A DNA stretch of 64,000 nt from Aedes albopictus. Taxonomy: Eukaryota > Arthropoda > Insecta > Diptera > Culicidae. The DNA lies in assembly GCF_035046485.1 (NCBI RefSeq), contig NC_085137.1, positions 340,432,505-340,496,504 on the forward strand. The letters are read 5' to 3'. The notes under the pieces are model-generated. The model saw only the letters and a program-made list of their open reading frames with translations. It searched no databases and was not told where the DNA came from. A program made the translations under genes and the position numbers. Each line of letters begins with the position of its first letter. The first letter of the stretch is position 1. Below are positions 63,692 to 64,000 of the stretch, piece after piece.

Positions 63692-64000
63692 ATCTCAGTT
63701 CAGAAGCATGCTATCGAAAAACAATGTATGGATGAATTTAACCTTGGAGTTTTATCTGAAAGTTTGCCGAATAATATTGGGGTCGCACACGCATACCAAA
63801 GTCGTGAGCGAGCTGTGAAGGCAACTTTCCACAGCGTGAATGTAATTTACATTCACCGCGTGGAGAGTTGCCTTCATAGCTCACTCACGACTTTGGTATG
63901 CGTGTGCGATCCCAATATTATTCGGCAAACTTTCAGATAAAATTACAAGCTTAAATTAATTTACATTGTTTTTCGATAGCATGCTTCGGAACTGAGACAA
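63692..64000. repeat. Palindrome of about 155-bp arms, cut by the window end
   Basis: Arms are centred on the T at 63846 (GTGAATGTAA T TTACATTCAC). GCATGCTATCGAAAAACAAT at the left reappears as its complement near 63969. Arm identity is high near the centre with one diverged patch. Probably a foldback-type MITE that continues past 64000. Confidence 0.8.

Noticed and set aside
1..64000. Bacterial operons, phage or endogenous viral gene
   Set aside because: Splicing, SINEs and repeat content mark eukaryotic DNA; no viral-like reading frame was recognised.

Overview
The window looks like euchromatic DNA from a culicine mosquito, most likely Aedes. The signs are tRNA-derived SINEs that resemble the Aedes Feilai family, many small terminal-inverted-repeat elements, RTE/CFDP2-type LINE fragments, and one gene with canonical GT-AG introns spread over about 30 kb and packed with repeats. 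The species is inferred; no database search was run.

The only gene I can support fully is a plus-strand orthologue of STARD3/MLN64 (Drosophila Start1). It has 11 coding exons from 29758 to 58760 that join in frame to 656 codons plus stop. The protein has an N-terminal tail, a four-helix MENTAL membrane domain, a linker with a phospho-FFAT-like motif, and a START lipid-transfer domain split by an acidic insert of about 140 residues. A probable non-coding first exon lies near 26.84-27.20 kb and the 3' UTR follows 58760. Coding intron 4 (about 9.1 kb) and intron 6 (about 17.2 kb) hold most of the repeats.

Upstream region (1-26.8 kb): stacked transposable elements. Several have exact ends: Helitron-like elements (A|TC...CTAG|T), TA-flanked long-TIR elements, hAT-type elements with perfect 8-bp target duplications (6172-6946, 8077-10212, 18875-19318), PIF/Harbinger-type MITEs with 3-bp duplications, piggyBac-type MITEs with TTAA, a 303-bp tandem satellite (about 16.55-18.16 kb), and a perfect 231-bp palindrome with a pol III B-box-like core (19393-19623). 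Two short hydrophobic ORFs near 22.25-22.75 kb sit behind a TATA-like promoter and are weak gene candidates.

Gene region (26.8-59.3 kb): the 5' UTR intron holds a 1.6-kb Tc1/mariner relic with a decayed transposase. Intron 4 carries SINEs, degenerate 12-bp-period repeats, two tandem Helitron-like copies and a 140-bp tandem array. Intron 6 carries LINE debris, MITEs, more 12-bp-period DNA and a pair of nearly identical 1.4-kb inverted repeats 6.8 kb apart. If transcribed with the gene, that pair could fold into a long double-stranded hairpin.

Downstream region (59.3-64 kb): more MITEs, including three nested inverted repeats inside one 1.5-kb element with an exact 10-bp target duplication, and a palindrome that reaches the end of the window. 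I see no bacterial features, no CRISPR array, no rRNA and no convincing functional tRNA gene.
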